DNA of 64,000 bases from Hymenobacter crusticola (GCF_002154225.1 NZ_MTSE01000003.1:310001-374000), one strand, 5' to 3'. Positions 47,706 through 56,091 are shown, counted from the first letter of the stretch. Notes: generated by a model from the letters alone, not told the origin. A program made the numbers and translations.

Positions 47706-48635
47706 CTACACCAGTGGCTGCCGACGATGCAGAAAGCGTTGCTTTAGCCATAAAAACGGTACACCCAACCCTACGATAAAGCCCCAGTCAGCCCCGAACC
47801 GCTCTAGGCCCTCCGTGGCTAGGTCGGGACGCCCCACGACTAAGCCCGCGCCGATAAGTGCCGCCGCTGGAATGAAGGCCATAGCAATCAGCGGACCGGC
47901 TTGGAAGCTCCTTCGAAAGGCCGCCAGCATTACCACGCCCGATAACGCCCCAGCTGCCGCCACCAGCAGCTCCGGTAGTTTTGGGTGAAGCAAGTGTTGT
48001 ACTTCGCTATTGGTAGTTAGTGTGGTAACATCAGTTTCGCCTGTTGCTACCAGCGTAGCCATGGTAGCGGCCGCCGCCGCAATAAGAACGGCATACCCCA
48101 CAAAAGCTGATTTGAGACCATGCCAAATCAGCTTCCAATGGCGCAGCACCAAACCTAGGGGTACTTTCGTCATGGGGTCGAAGCCGGGCGCGATGATGGC
48201 CGACGCCACAAACGCTACCGCCTGTGGCACCGGTTCCGACACCAAGCCAATGGCAGCAATAATGCCGCCCAGGCCCATCAGCAGTAAATAATTGGTAGTA
48301 ATACGGCCCTGATGGCGGAGGCCACTTTCCATTTCTTCCCAAATGGCTTCGTCGCGGTCGTCGTCGACGGCGTGGTGGTCGGCGGGCGAAATGAAGCTGG
48401 ATGCTTCACTGGTCACCACACTCAGCTCCTCCGGTTTTGACACGGCCGCCCGCGCCCGGCGCAGCACCTCATCGGCGCCACGGTTGAGCACGTGCACAAG
48501 TAGAATGTCGCCGACGGGCTTAAGCGAAGCACCGCGCTGCAAACTTAGGCCAATGACTTCATCCAGCGAAGCTAGCTCTTGTTGGAGCGCGTCGGTGGCC
48601 GTCGGCGGAATGGAAAGTTCAAGGGTGCGGTGCAT
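47706..48635 (-). CDS. DUF389 family membrane protein
   Basis: A 309-residue protein with a soluble N-terminal part (about 1-110, including a ferredoxin-like stretch LELSIPPTATDALQQEL) and five to six transmembrane helices (about 115-295). NYLLLMGLGGIIAAIGL and AFVASAIIAPGFDPMTKVPLGLVL resemble the DUF389 core (S-x-I-A-P-M-DP). The biochemical role of DUF389 is not established; transport is assumed from topology. It is monocistronic, converging on NmrA-like. Confidence 0.82.
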   Translation of the reverse strand: MHRTLELSIPPTATDALQQELASLDEVIGLSLQRGASLKPVGDILLVHVLNRGADEVLRRARAAVSKPEELSVVTSEASSFISPADHHAVDDDRDEAIWEEMESGLRHQGRITTNYLLLMGLGGIIAAIGLVSEPVPQAVAFVASAIIAPGFDPMTKVPLGLVLRHWKLIWHGLKSAFVGYAVLIAAAAATMATLVATGETDVTTLTTNSEVQHLLHPKLPELLVAAAGALSGVVMLAAFRRSFQAGPLIAMAFIPAAALIGAGLVVGRPDLATEGLERFGADWGFIVGLGVPFLWLKQRFLHRRQPLV

Positions 48636-48701
48636 CAGAAAGCATAATAGGTAAGCAGGTGTTGTGAACGTTGGCGCTAGAGAGTAGTTGTCAAAAAGAG
48701 C

Positions 48702-49784
48702 TTACCGTAGCTTCATGCGGTAGAGCCGGAAAGGGTATTCGACTAAATCTTGGCCGTTGTTCCACTTAGCCGTACGGTTGATTTGGGCGGCTGTGAGGTA
48801 GAGGTAGCCATCCGGACCTAGGCCAAAGGAATCGGGCCAGTGCAGGCGGCCATCTTTGGCTACGGTTTCGAGCTTGCCCGCTGGGGTCACGCGGCGCACG
48901 GCGTGGTTGGGTGAGTCGGTGAGGTATACGTTGCCGGCCTGGTCGGCAATCATGCCGTGCGAAATGCCGGTTTCGCCTACTTCTTCTACGTGCTTGGCTA
49001 CTTCGGCGGGCGGCAGCGCCGCGTCGCGCAAGTACTGCGTTTCGATGCGGTAGAGCTTGGTTTGATTGATGGCTCGGTAGTAGAAGTAGCGATAATCGTG
49101 CGTGAGGGCAATGCCGTTGACGTTGCTGCTAAAGGGCTTGCCATTTTTGTCTTTCACTTCTTTGCCATCAATGCGCAGCACGAAGCCCGGCGCGGCCATC
49201 ACCGATTTGTGGCCTTGCAGCACCAATCGGCTCTTGCCCGTGCGCAGGTCCAGCACCACAATAGCGGCGAGCTTGGGGTCGGAGAGGTAAGCGACCTGTG
49301 CTTTCACATCCACGCGTACGTCGTTGAGGCCCGACCGCTCCCGGGGTAAATCCTCAAACCGGTAGATACGCTCTACTTTGTTTGTAGCTAGGTTGATTTT
49401 CAGCAGCTTGATGCCGGTTATTGCTGGGGCTTCATCCTCGGGGTTGGCCGGGTCGAGTACCCAGAGGGCGTCATTCTGGTCCACAAACAAAGCCTGCACG
49501 TTCACGAAGCGCGTGGAGGCTTGGGTCGAGTCCCACTGGTTCCAGGTGGCATCGGGGTAGGGCCGGCGCTGCCCGTTCACGATTTCGGCCAGCGAGTAGT
49601 CGAAGTCCTTTTTCTTTTTGGGAAACGTCACGAAGATGCGCCCCTGTTGCGATACGGCCACGCCAATGGGCTGGTGCCGCCCAAACTGCGCTACTTCTTC
49701 CAGCGGCACTTCCGCTGATTGGGCAAAAGCCGGTGCATTAGCGAGCATGCCGCCAACGAAGAAGAATAAAAGGATGTTTTTCAT
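48702..49784 (-). CDS. Secreted yellow/major royal jelly-like propeller protein
   Basis: From the ATG at 49784 the product has 360 residues with a signal peptide (about 1-22, AFAQS). The sequence FGRHQPIGVAVSQQGRIFVTFPK, VDQNDALWVLDPANPED, SGLNDVRVDVKAQVAYLSDP, FSSNVNGIALTHDYRYFYYRA and TGISHGMIADQAGNVYLTD is characteristic of the major royal jelly protein/yellow family, often annotated as L-dopachrome tautomerase-related. It folds as a six-bladed propeller. A ligand or enzymatic role in bacteria is unclear. It lies divergently to an SMP-30-type protein. Confidence 0.88.
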   Translation of the reverse strand: MKNILLFFFVGGMLANAPAFAQSAEVPLEEVAQFGRHQPIGVAVSQQGRIFVTFPKKKKDFDYSLAEIVNGQRRPYPDATWNQWDSTQASTRFVNVQALFVDQNDALWVLDPANPEDEAPAITGIKLLKINLATNKVERIYRFEDLPRERSGLNDVRVDVKAQVAYLSDPKLAAIVVLDLRTGKSRLVLQGHKSVMAAPGFVLRIDGKEVKDKNGKPFSSNVNGIALTHDYRYFYYRAINQTKLYRIETQYLRDAALPPAEVAKHVEEVGETGISHGMIADQAGNVYLTDSPNHAVRRVTPAGKLETVAKDGRLHWPDSFGLGPDGYLYLTAAQINRTAKWNNGQDLVEYPFRLYRMKLR

Positions 49785-49957
49785 GCAGAAAGAAGGCTGT
49801 TGGCAGCCAAACAACTGCCGCAGTGGTGCGGTAGCTAGCCTGTGCCTACGCCCGGGTTCCGGCGAAGGTTGGGCTAGCCGGAAGCAACCTTCACCCTATG
49901 CGGTGGGTAAAATAGCCGGGCAGCCAGACCGGCGCAGCCCGCTAACCTAGGTCTGTT

Positions 49958-50986
49958 ATGCGTGTTATTGCCCTGTTTATTAGTTTCTTGCTGTGTGTGG
50001 TAGCGGGCCCCGGTTATGCCCAAACTGCCTCGTTCACTACTACTGGTCGCGTCGTGCGGCAAGCTCCAGCATTAGACCAGGTACTTGCTCCCGATGCCAA
50101 AATCGAAGTCGTAGCAGCCGGCTTCGACCACATCGAAGGGCCCGTGTGGGTATCCGACAGCAGCATGTTATTGTTCTCCGACACCAAGGAGCAGACGATT
50201 TACCGGTGGTCGGCAAAGAACGGCCTGTCAAAGTTTTTAGAGCAGAACGGCTACACCGGCCGCATGCCCTACAGCAAGGAGCCCGGCAGCAACGGCCTAG
50301 CCCTGGATGGCCGCGGCAATTTGCTTATCTGCGAGCACGGCGACCGGCGCGTAGCGAGCCTACCGCTTGCCGGTAAAAGCGGCAAACGTACCCTCTCCGA
50401 CAACTACCAAGGCAAGCGCTACAACAGCCCGAACGATGTGCTAGCTCATCCGACTACGGCCCATATTTACTTCACTGATCCGCCATTTGGCCTGCCTAAG
50501 CAAGACAAAGATCCGCTTCGCGAAATCAGCGTGAGCGGCGTATACCGACTGGCGCCCGACGGCAAGGTAACGCAAGAAATCACCGAGCTGAGCAAAGCCA
50601 ACGGCCTCGCTTTTACCTCTGACGGTCGTACGCTTTACGTCTCAAATGCCGACTCGCTGCGCCCCGTGATTATGGCCTATGATGTGCGCTCGAACGGCAA
50701 GCTAGGAGCGGGTCGTGTGTTCTTCGACATGAGCACGTTGCCAAAAGTACGGTTCAAGGAAGTGCCCGACGGCTTAAAAGTTGATCGTCAGGGCAACGTG
50801 TGGGCTGCGGGCGTGGGGGGCGTAGTGGTGCTCTCCCCACAAGGGCAACACCTTGGTACGATTGATACGGGCGAGGTGGTAGCCAACTGCGCTTGGGGCG
50901 ACGATGGCCACACGCTGTACCTAGCTTCCGGCTCGTGGCTATGCCGCATCAAAACCTTAACGCAGGGCGTAATGCGTACGCCATAA
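49958..50986 (+). CDS. SMP-30/gluconolactonase family secreted protein
   Basis: A 342-residue exported six-bladed propeller. After a signal peptide (about 1-22, GYAQT) the conserved parts are GFDHIEGPVWVSDSSMLLFSD (Glu metal ligand), SNGLALDGRGNLLICEHGDRRV, RYNSPNDVLAHPTTAHIYFTDPPFG (the Asn-Asp metal site), LSKANGLAFTSDGRTLYVSN, and PDGLKVDRQGNVWAAG (the final Asp). These indicate a calcium- or zinc-dependent lactonase such as gluconolactonase. The sugar lactone used is unknown. Confidence 0.92.
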   Translation: MRVIALFISFLLCVVAGPGYAQTASFTTTGRVVRQAPALDQVLAPDAKIEVVAAGFDHIEGPVWVSDSSMLLFSDTKEQTIYRWSAKNGLSKFLEQNGYTGRMPYSKEPGSNGLALDGRGNLLICEHGDRRVASLPLAGKSGKRTLSDNYQGKRYNSPNDVLAHPTTAHIYFTDPPFGLPKQDKDPLREISVSGVYRLAPDGKVTQEITELSKANGLAFTSDGRTLYVSNADSLRPVIMAYDVRSNGKLGAGRVFFDMSTLPKVRFKEVPDGLKVDRQGNVWAAGVGGVVVLSPQGQHLGTIDTGEVVANCAWGDDGHTLYLASGSWLCRIKTLTQGVMRTP

Positions 50987-51027
50987 GCTAGCTTTTGGGC
51001 ATTGGGCCGCGGGCGTTTTGTGCTAGG

Positions 51028-51531
51028 CTAGTCAGCTTTTGGAGTTGGGCGCCACTTAAAGGACTGGGCATCAAGGGCGCGCATGGTGCACAGGATGCCG
51101 TCGAGGTGGTCGCACTCGTGCTGGAGGAGCTCGGCTAGGTTTTTATCGTCTATCCGCCAGGTTTGTTCCTGCCACTGTTCGTCGCGGTAGCGCACGGTGA
51201 GGCCCTCGTGGCGTTGGACTTGCACTAGTAAGTTTGGGAAGCTCATGCAGTCGTCCCAGAGAGTAAAGGTAGCGTCGCTGAGTTCTACTAACGCTGGGTT
51301 AAGCAACACCATGGGCCGGTCAACATTCAGGTACACAAGGCGCTTCATGATACCTAGCTGCGGGGCGGCGATGCCCCGGCCAAAGTGGTACGTGGCCCGA
51401 ATATCCTCCATTACCGCGTGCAAATCGGCTACCCAGCCAGCCACCTGCGGGAGGTCAGCTTCCAGCACGGGGGCACACGTTTCGTAAAGCCGCGGGTCAC
51501 CGAGCAGCAGCAAATCGGCTATCGTTTTCAT
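51028..51531 (-). CDS. Peptide deformylase homologue with variant motif 2
   Basis: A 167-residue metalloenzyme homologue. Motif 1 is GRGIAAPQLG (51-60; canonical GxGxAAxQ), motif 3 is QHECDHLDG (His138, Glu139, His142; canonical HExDH). Motif 2 is WDDCMSFPN with Cys95 instead of the usual EGCLS, so the metal-binding Cys is kept but the flanking Glu-Gly are Asp-Asp. It may be an active deformylase or a paralogue with another acyl-peptide substrate. The housekeeping def gene is probably elsewhere, as this copy is not next to fmt or rsmB. Confidence 0.85.
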   Translation of the reverse strand: MKTIADLLLLGDPRLYETCAPVLEADLPQVAGWVADLHAVMEDIRATYHFGRGIAAPQLGIMKRLVYLNVDRPMVLLNPALVELSDATFTLWDDCMSFPNLLVQVQRHEGLTVRYRDEQWQEQTWRIDDKNLAELLQHECDHLDGILCTMRALDAQSFKWRPTPKAD

Positions 51532-51613
51532 TGGGCTAAGTAACCGATAAATAAGCTAAGTTGAAGGGGATTGGCTGGGCCTATGAGTGGTGGGCTTCGT
51601 GATAAAGATCTCC

Positions 51614-52180
51614 TTACAGCGCTTCTTGCAACTCAGCCGCTAGCTCGGTGTAAGGCTGCAACTCGCGGGCAAAGCGCCCATCGGCCATGGCGCGGCGGGC
51701 ACTGCGCGCTAACAGGGGCTGCAACAAGCTGAAAATGCCCGCTAAGTTGGTGTCCGACAGTGCCACAATGGTGCCCATGTGCCAGAACTTTCTAGGTGTC
51801 CCATTGGGCTTCAGCAAGCCATCGGAAGCTAGGCCGTACACAATTTGCAACATCTGCTCCAGGCCCGGCTGCCCCGGCGCCACCGTCACACGGAAGCGGT
51901 TGTAGTCGGCGCTTTGATTGAAGAAGCGGTGCACCGACTTGCTCGGAGCCACGGCCTTTTCGCCGGGCCGAAGCACAATGATTTGCTTGTCGACTTCTAA
52001 GCTTAGCTCACCTTCCAAGCATTCGAAGTGCTCGTCGTAGGTGTAGTGATAGTGCAACGCATTGCCGCCGCCAGGCTTCAGGGATACGTCGATAATGGTA
52101 ATGTTTTCACCCGGCTCGTGGGCAAACTTCTTAAAAAAGATCCGGTCACCAATTTGGGGGTTTTCAAACAAGCGTTTCAT
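51614..52180 (-). CDS. Cupin-domain protein
   Basis: A 188-residue protein with an N-terminal cupin barrel (about 25-105). GNALHYHYTYDEHFECLEGELSLEV carries the His-x-His...Glu metal motif and VAPSKSVHRFFN the last His. The C-terminal half (110-188) is helical with membrane-like short segments and a GLLKPNGTPRKF turn; I do not recognise it separately. It is cytosolic by lack of a signal peptide. Upstream are a promoter-like CAACTTTG and a 21-bp-period direct repeat resembling a LytTR site, so the LytTR regulator at 52488 may control it. The substrate is unknown. Confidence 0.85.
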   Translation of the reverse strand: MKRLFENPQIGDRIFFKKFAHEPGENITIIDVSLKPGGGNALHYHYTYDEHFECLEGELSLEVDKQIIVLRPGEKAVAPSKSVHRFFNQSADYNRFRVTVAPGQPGLEQMLQIVYGLASDGLLKPNGTPRKFWHMGTIVALSDTNLAGIFSLLQPLLARSARRAMADGRFARELQPYTELAAELQEAL

Positions 52181-52285
52181 AGTTTGGAAAAGAAGAGGAG
52201 GTTAGGAAAGAAAACGGGCACCCGGCAGGGCCGCAGCCTAGGGCTGAACCTAGGTCTGTTGGGTAGCGCAGCCGGTTTGGTGGAT

Positions 52286-52293
52286 CAAAGTTG
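52286..52293 (-). promoter_or_regulatory. Candidate -7 box of the cupin gene (CAACTTTG)
   Basis: On the minus strand CAACTTTG differs from TAnnTTTG at one position. A TTTTT tract 18 bases upstream could be the -33 element. The predicted leader is about 100 bases. Confidence 0.45.
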
Positions 52294-52321
52294 TGGGCGT
52301 CTTACTCCTTGAAAAAGAACA

Positions 52322-52355
52322 GCTTGCTGAACTGCAAATACCGCTTGCTGAACTG
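52322..52355 (-). promoter_or_regulatory. LytTR-type direct repeat, site 1 (cupin promoter)
   Basis: CAGTTCAGCAAGC occurs twice on the minus strand (52343-52355 and 52322-52334) with a 21-base period, two helical turns. The GCAGTTCAG core matches eight of nine positions of the general LytTR consensus [TA][AC][CA]GTTN[AG][TG]. It ends just upstream of the putative -33 element of the cupin gene. The remaining part of 52181-52487 holds no gene. Confidence 0.6.
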
Positions 52356-52432
52356 GGACAATCCGCGCTTGAATCGTAAGTAGTCGCCTGCCGGTCGGAC
52401 GCCTAGGTCGCCGCGCCGGACCGGCAACAAAA

Positions 52433-52461
52433 AGCCCCGGCACGCAACGCGTGCCGGGGCT
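52433..52461 (-). terminator. Terminator of the LytTR regulator operon
   Basis: AGCCCCGGCACGC (52433-52445) and GCGTGCCGGGGCT (52449-52461) pair perfectly with a 3-base loop; TTTTTG follows on the minus strand. Confidence 0.9.
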
Positions 52462-52487
52462 AAGAAGGAGGCAAATAGCTAGCCCGG

Positions 52488-53282
52488 CTACCTGCCCATC
52501 CACTTCTTGAAGTCGCTCACTTTCTCGCGGCTCACCAAGGCTTCCTTCTCGAAGGCGGGCGCGAGCGTGAGGGCAAGGCGGTTGCCGAAGTAGGGCTGCA
52601 TCTGCTCCACCGCCTGGTGCGTCACGATGAGGCCGCGGCTAATGCGGCTGAACAGCTCCGGGTCGAGGCTGTCGGCTAGCTCGTCCATGGTGTAGTCGAC
52701 CAGGTACTTTTGGCCCGAGTGGCAGCGGAAAAAGCTGAACCGCTCATCGGAGTAGAAGTAGGCAATGTCGCCCACCTCCACGGATACTAGCCGCTGGCCC
52801 TGCCGCACCAAAAAGCGCTTCCGGTACGACTTGGGCTGCTGCTGGGCCTGCCAACTCAGCAGCACTTTCTCCAAGTTGATCGGCAGCTGGGCGAGGTCGG
52901 CGGGGCGCTGGCCGGTGAGGTCGTGGTATTTTTTGAGGCTGCGCGTGAGGTCTTCGCGCTGCACGGGTTTGAGCAGGTAGTCGATGCTATTGACCTTAAA
53001 GGCTTGCAGGGCGTATTCGTCGTAGGAGGTAGTAAACACGACCTTGCTGTAGACCTCCACCCGTTCAAAAATCTCGAAGCTCTGCCCATCGGCTAGCTCA
53101 ATATCCATGAAGATAAGGTCGGGCTCGGGTTGGTGGGCGGCCCGCTGCTGTTCCATCCACTCCACCGTTTGCTGAATACTGACCGTGACCCCGGCTATGG
53201 TGAGGGTGGGTTCTACTTCGTGCAAGAGACGCGTGAGCTTGCGCACGGCCAGCTCTTCGTCTTCGACAATTAGGATATTCAT
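52488..53282 (-). CDS. LytTR-family response regulator
   Basis: A 264-residue regulator. The receiver domain (1-125) starts MNILIVEDEELAVRKL, has phosphoacceptor Asp60 in DLIFMD, and SIDYLLKPVQREDL with the conserved Lys. The C-terminal LytTR domain (about 155-264) has KRFLVRQGQRLVSVEVGDIAYFYSDERFSFF, YTMDELADSLDPELFSRISRGLIV and HQAVEQMQPYFGNRLAL, a DNA-binding fold that reads direct repeats. It is the last gene after two LytS-like kinases, 14 bases behind the second. Likely targets are the 21-bp repeats at 52322, 55604 and 56655. Confidence 0.95.
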   Translation of the reverse strand: MNILIVEDEELAVRKLTRLLHEVEPTLTIAGVTVSIQQTVEWMEQQRAAHQPEPDLIFMDIELADGQSFEIFERVEVYSKVVFTTSYDEYALQAFKVNSIDYLLKPVQREDLTRSLKKYHDLTGQRPADLAQLPINLEKVLLSWQAQQQPKSYRKRFLVRQGQRLVSVEVGDIAYFYSDERFSFFRCHSGQKYLVDYTMDELADSLDPELFSRISRGLIVTHQAVEQMQPYFGNRLALTLAPAFEKEALVSREKVSDFKKWMGR

Positions 53283-53296
53283 GGGCGCGACGGAAC

Positions 53297-54442
53297 TTAG
53301 GATAGCAGGGGCAGGAGAATGACGAACTGTTCGGGACCGGCTTCGATGGCGGGCGCAGTTTGGGCCAGCAGCTGGTAGCGGGCCGTAATGTTGTGCAAGC
53401 CCACGTGGTTGGATTCCACGCGGGTGGTCTTGCGCTGCAAGTTGTTGCTCACCCGCAGGCTGCCGGTGGGCGTGGTTTTGATTTCGATGCGCAGCGGCCG
53501 GTTGGTCAGAATCACGTTGTGCTTCACGGCATTTTCCACCAGCATCTGCAAGGTGAGGGGCGGCAGCTGATGGGCTAGGTACTTCTCGGCAACTTGCACG
53601 TCGAGCTGCAAGCCGGCGCCGTGCCGGGTTTTGAGCAGGTGATAATACGAATTGATGAAGTTCAGCTCAACGGCCAGCGGGGTGAGTTCTTGCTCGTTGG
53701 TTTGCAGTAAGTAGCGGTACACCTTGGCCATTTCATCCACAAACCGCTCGGCCTGAGTAGGTTCGTCGGCAATGAGGGAGGAGAGGGAGTTGAGGCTGTT
53801 GAAGAGGAAGTGCGGGTTGATCTGGTTTTTGAGGCTTTGCAGCTGCCCTTGCAGGCTGACTTTGCGCAGGTGCTCGATGTTGAGCCGGCTTTCCTTCCAC
53901 CGGTTTAGGGAGTAGACGATTTCGTACACCATGGCCAGCAGCAGAATGATGACGAAGTCGACGACAAACACCAGCAGCGAAACAAAACGCTCAGAAAGAG
54001 GAATGCCGATGACCTCCGACAACCACGTGCGGAGCCCCGGCAGTACCCCGAAGCCCGCCGTGATTTTTGCAAAGGTTAGGGCGGAGCCGAATGGCTGCAC
54101 GTACGCAAACAGCCCGGCCGTACCGGCCAGGAATCCTGCCGAAAGCACCGCGCTAGTGAGGGCAATAACCACCACGCGCATAGCGGTTTGGTCGAGGCCC
54201 GGAAAGCGCCGCGTTACTGCGTTGGTAGCTTGGTCGAGGCTCCACAGCCACAGGCTCGCCAGCAACCACACCAGAAAGGTGGTGCCGAGAAAAGAACCTA
54301 GGTGCTGCCAGTAGGCGCGGCCTACCAAAAAGTAGCTGAGCAGGGGTACGAGCCAAGGAATAATAAGCATATACAGCCACCGGCTTTGGGAGCTAAAGCG
54401 CAACGCCGAGGGCAGAAAAGCTAGGCTAGAGGAGGGGCGCAT
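53297..54442 (-). CDS. LytS/YehU-like sensor histidine kinase, second of the operon
   Basis: A 381-residue membrane kinase. Five or so transmembrane helices (about 22-175) include VVVIALTSAVLSAGFLAGTAGLF and FVSLLVFVVDFVIILLLAMVYEIVY. The cytoplasmic part has the His_kinase domain SLKNQINPHFLFNSLNSLSSLI with His211, EMAKVYRYLLQTNEQELTPL, then the N box LQMLVENAVKHN and a short G region. It overlaps the first kinase gene by one base (TAATG) and precedes the LytTR regulator. It is similar to, but not identical with, the first kinase, so the pair may form heterodimers. Confidence 0.93.
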   Translation of the reverse strand: MRPSSSLAFLPSALRFSSQSRWLYMLIIPWLVPLLSYFLVGRAYWQHLGSFLGTTFLVWLLASLWLWSLDQATNAVTRRFPGLDQTAMRVVVIALTSAVLSAGFLAGTAGLFAYVQPFGSALTFAKITAGFGVLPGLRTWLSEVIGIPLSERFVSLLVFVVDFVIILLLAMVYEIVYSLNRWKESRLNIEHLRKVSLQGQLQSLKNQINPHFLFNSLNSLSSLIADEPTQAERFVDEMAKVYRYLLQTNEQELTPLAVELNFINSYYHLLKTRHGAGLQLDVQVAEKYLAHQLPPLTLQMLVENAVKHNVILTNRPLRIEIKTTPTGSLRVSNNLQRKTTRVESNHVGLHNITARYQLLAQTAPAIEAGPEQFVILLPLLS

Positions 54443-55533
54443 TAGAGAGGAACCAGTTGCACGGAGACACTAAACTGCTGCTCATCAGCCTCGACCCGAA
54501 TCCGGTCGGGACCCGTGAGCAGGTGGTAGCGCGACTGAAGCGTGGAGAGGCCTTCGCGGTTGATGGGCACCCGCACCGAGCGTTTCTGGCGCGTGTTGCG
54601 CACTCGCAAGAGGCCCGCCGAGGTGGTTTGAATATCAATGCGCAAGGGCTTGGCCGTCGAGACGACGTTGTGGCGAATGGCGTTATCGACCAAGGTTTGG
54701 AGCGTGAGCGGCAGCAGGCCGCTGGTGCGGTCCGCCTCCGCGGCCTGAATAGTCAGCTCAATGCCAGCGCCGTAGCGCGTGCGCAGCAGGTAGGCGTACG
54801 ATTGCAGAAAGCGCAGCTCGGCATCGAGCGTGGTGAGGCCCGCGGGCGTGGTGAGCTGGGTAGTGCGGTGGGCTTGCAGCAAGTAGCGGTACACCTTAGC
54901 CATTTCATCCACGAAGCGCTCGGCCTGCTTAGGGTCTTCGCCAATGAGTACCGACAGCGAGTTGAGGCTGTTGAACAAGAAATGCGGGTTCACCTGTTGC
55001 TTCACCTCGTCGAGCTGAGCCTGCACTTGCTGCTTAGCGAGCTGCTGGGCCTCTAGCTGGGTGCTCTGCCACTGCGAAACCGTGTACACCACTTCGCCCA
55101 GGGCCGCTATTAGCACGTACACCACCGCCACCGACACGAGCACCCAGAAGTCCTGCCTAGGTCGGTAATGGTAGCCAAACAGGTGCACAGCGTCCATAAG
55201 CCACATGGTTTGGCGGGTGCCCACCACAATGAACAGGACGAGCAGCAACAAATTTGTGCCGACGCGCTGGGGCGCCTGCTGGGGCTCGGGGAACCACTTC
55301 ACGGTCAGCGTAGTGAGGTATGAACCGCCCGCCACGCACAGCACGTTGAGCACTATAAAGAGCCAGGTGCCTAGCACAAAGACGCGCCCCGAGTGCAGGT
55401 AGGTCTCGCCCCAGTACACGTAGCCGTAAAAAGGAATGCCCCACGGCGTGGTGTACAGGTACATCCGACCCAGCACGGTTTTCGGTCGAACCTTATTCCA
55501 GAACGCCAATACAGCACGCGGGAGCTTGGGCAT
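54442..55533 (-). CDS. LytS/YehU-like sensor histidine kinase, first of the operon
   Basis: A 363-residue kinase with four predicted membrane helices (about 50-68, 93-112, 128-150 and a weaker N-terminal one near 30-45). The phosphoacceptor is His184 in VKQQVNPHFLFNSLNSLSVLIGEDPKQAERFVDEMAKVYRYLLQ, followed by the ATP-binding segment LQTLVDNAIRHN. Cytoplasmic parts are close to the downstream kinase, but the sensor region differs. A 21-bp-period direct repeat of CAATTCA upstream suggests feedback by its own LytTR regulator. Confidence 0.93.
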   Translation of the reverse strand: MPKLPRAVLAFWNKVRPKTVLGRMYLYTTPWGIPFYGYVYWGETYLHSGRVFVLGTWLFIVLNVLCVAGGSYLTTLTVKWFPEPQQAPQRVGTNLLLLVLFIVVGTRQTMWLMDAVHLFGYHYRPRQDFWVLVSVAVVYVLIAALGEVVYTVSQWQSTQLEAQQLAKQQVQAQLDEVKQQVNPHFLFNSLNSLSVLIGEDPKQAERFVDEMAKVYRYLLQAHRTTQLTTPAGLTTLDAELRFLQSYAYLLRTRYGAGIELTIQAAEADRTSGLLPLTLQTLVDNAIRHNVVSTAKPLRIDIQTTSAGLLRVRNTRQKRSVRVPINREGLSTLQSRYHLLTGPDRIRVEADEQQFSVSVQLVPL

Positions 55534-55603
55534 ACAACAGGCCGCTTATCAGGTGTTCTGTAAAAATAAAAGGCAGAAGCCGCCGCACGGTATGGTCCTC
55601 GCG

Positions 55604-55631
55604 TGAATTGCCGCAAGTGCCGACTGAATTG
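55604..55631 (-). promoter_or_regulatory. LytTR-type direct repeat, site 2 (kinase operon promoter)
   Basis: CAATTCA occurs twice on the minus strand (55625-55631 and 55604-55610), 21 bases apart. It lies 70-100 bases before the start of the first kinase gene; TATTTTTA at 55561-55568 could be its -7 box. Confidence 0.55.
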
Positions 55632-55663
55632 GGAAAAAGCCTGTATGAAATGCAAGCCCTAGC

Positions 55664-56065
55664 CTAGTCGGTCAGCAAGCCGCGTTCCTTCAACCAGTCA
55701 AAAATGATTTGATCAACGGCCGATACTCGGTGGCGGTCTTTGTAAGTCAGCCAGGCCAACTCTTCGATTTCGGCGGCGGGTTGCAGCGTGCCTTGGTAGC
55801 GGGCGAGGTAGCAGGTCATGCGCACCATCACGCCCGCCGGGTGCCCGTGGGCCTGGGCCTCAAATGTGCCCGCGTGCAGCAAGCTAGCCGGGTCGAGTGC
55901 TACGGTCAGCTCTTCCTCGATTTCGCGCAGCAGCGTTTGAGCGTCGGTTTCGCCTGGCTCGCGTTTGCCGCCGGGGAAGTAGTAGCGGTCTTTGCCGCGG
56001 CTGCGCGTGCTTAGCACTTCGCCTTCTTCCAGGTGCAGCCAGGCTATTTTGTCGATGGATTGCAT
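55664..56065 (-). CDS. NUDIX hydrolase
   Basis: A 133-residue Nudix enzyme. The Nudix box GGKREPGETDAQTLLREIEEEL (about 32-53) has the catalytic REIEEE core. The preceding RGKDRYYFPGG and the C-terminal EIEELAWLTYKDRHR fit the nucleoside-diphosphate-linked hydrolases. The consensus Gly after REUXEE is replaced by Leu. It could clean 8-oxo-dGTP or similar nucleotides; substrate not known. It precedes the kinase operon with 130 bases between. Confidence 0.9.
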   Translation of the reverse strand: MQSIDKIAWLHLEEGEVLSTRSRGKDRYYFPGGKREPGETDAQTLLREIEEELTVALDPASLLHAGTFEAQAHGHPAGVMVRMTCYLARYQGTLQPAAEIEELAWLTYKDRHRVSAVDQIIFDWLKERGLLTD

Positions 56066-56091
56066 GTGGATTTATATAGTTGTGCGGAAGA

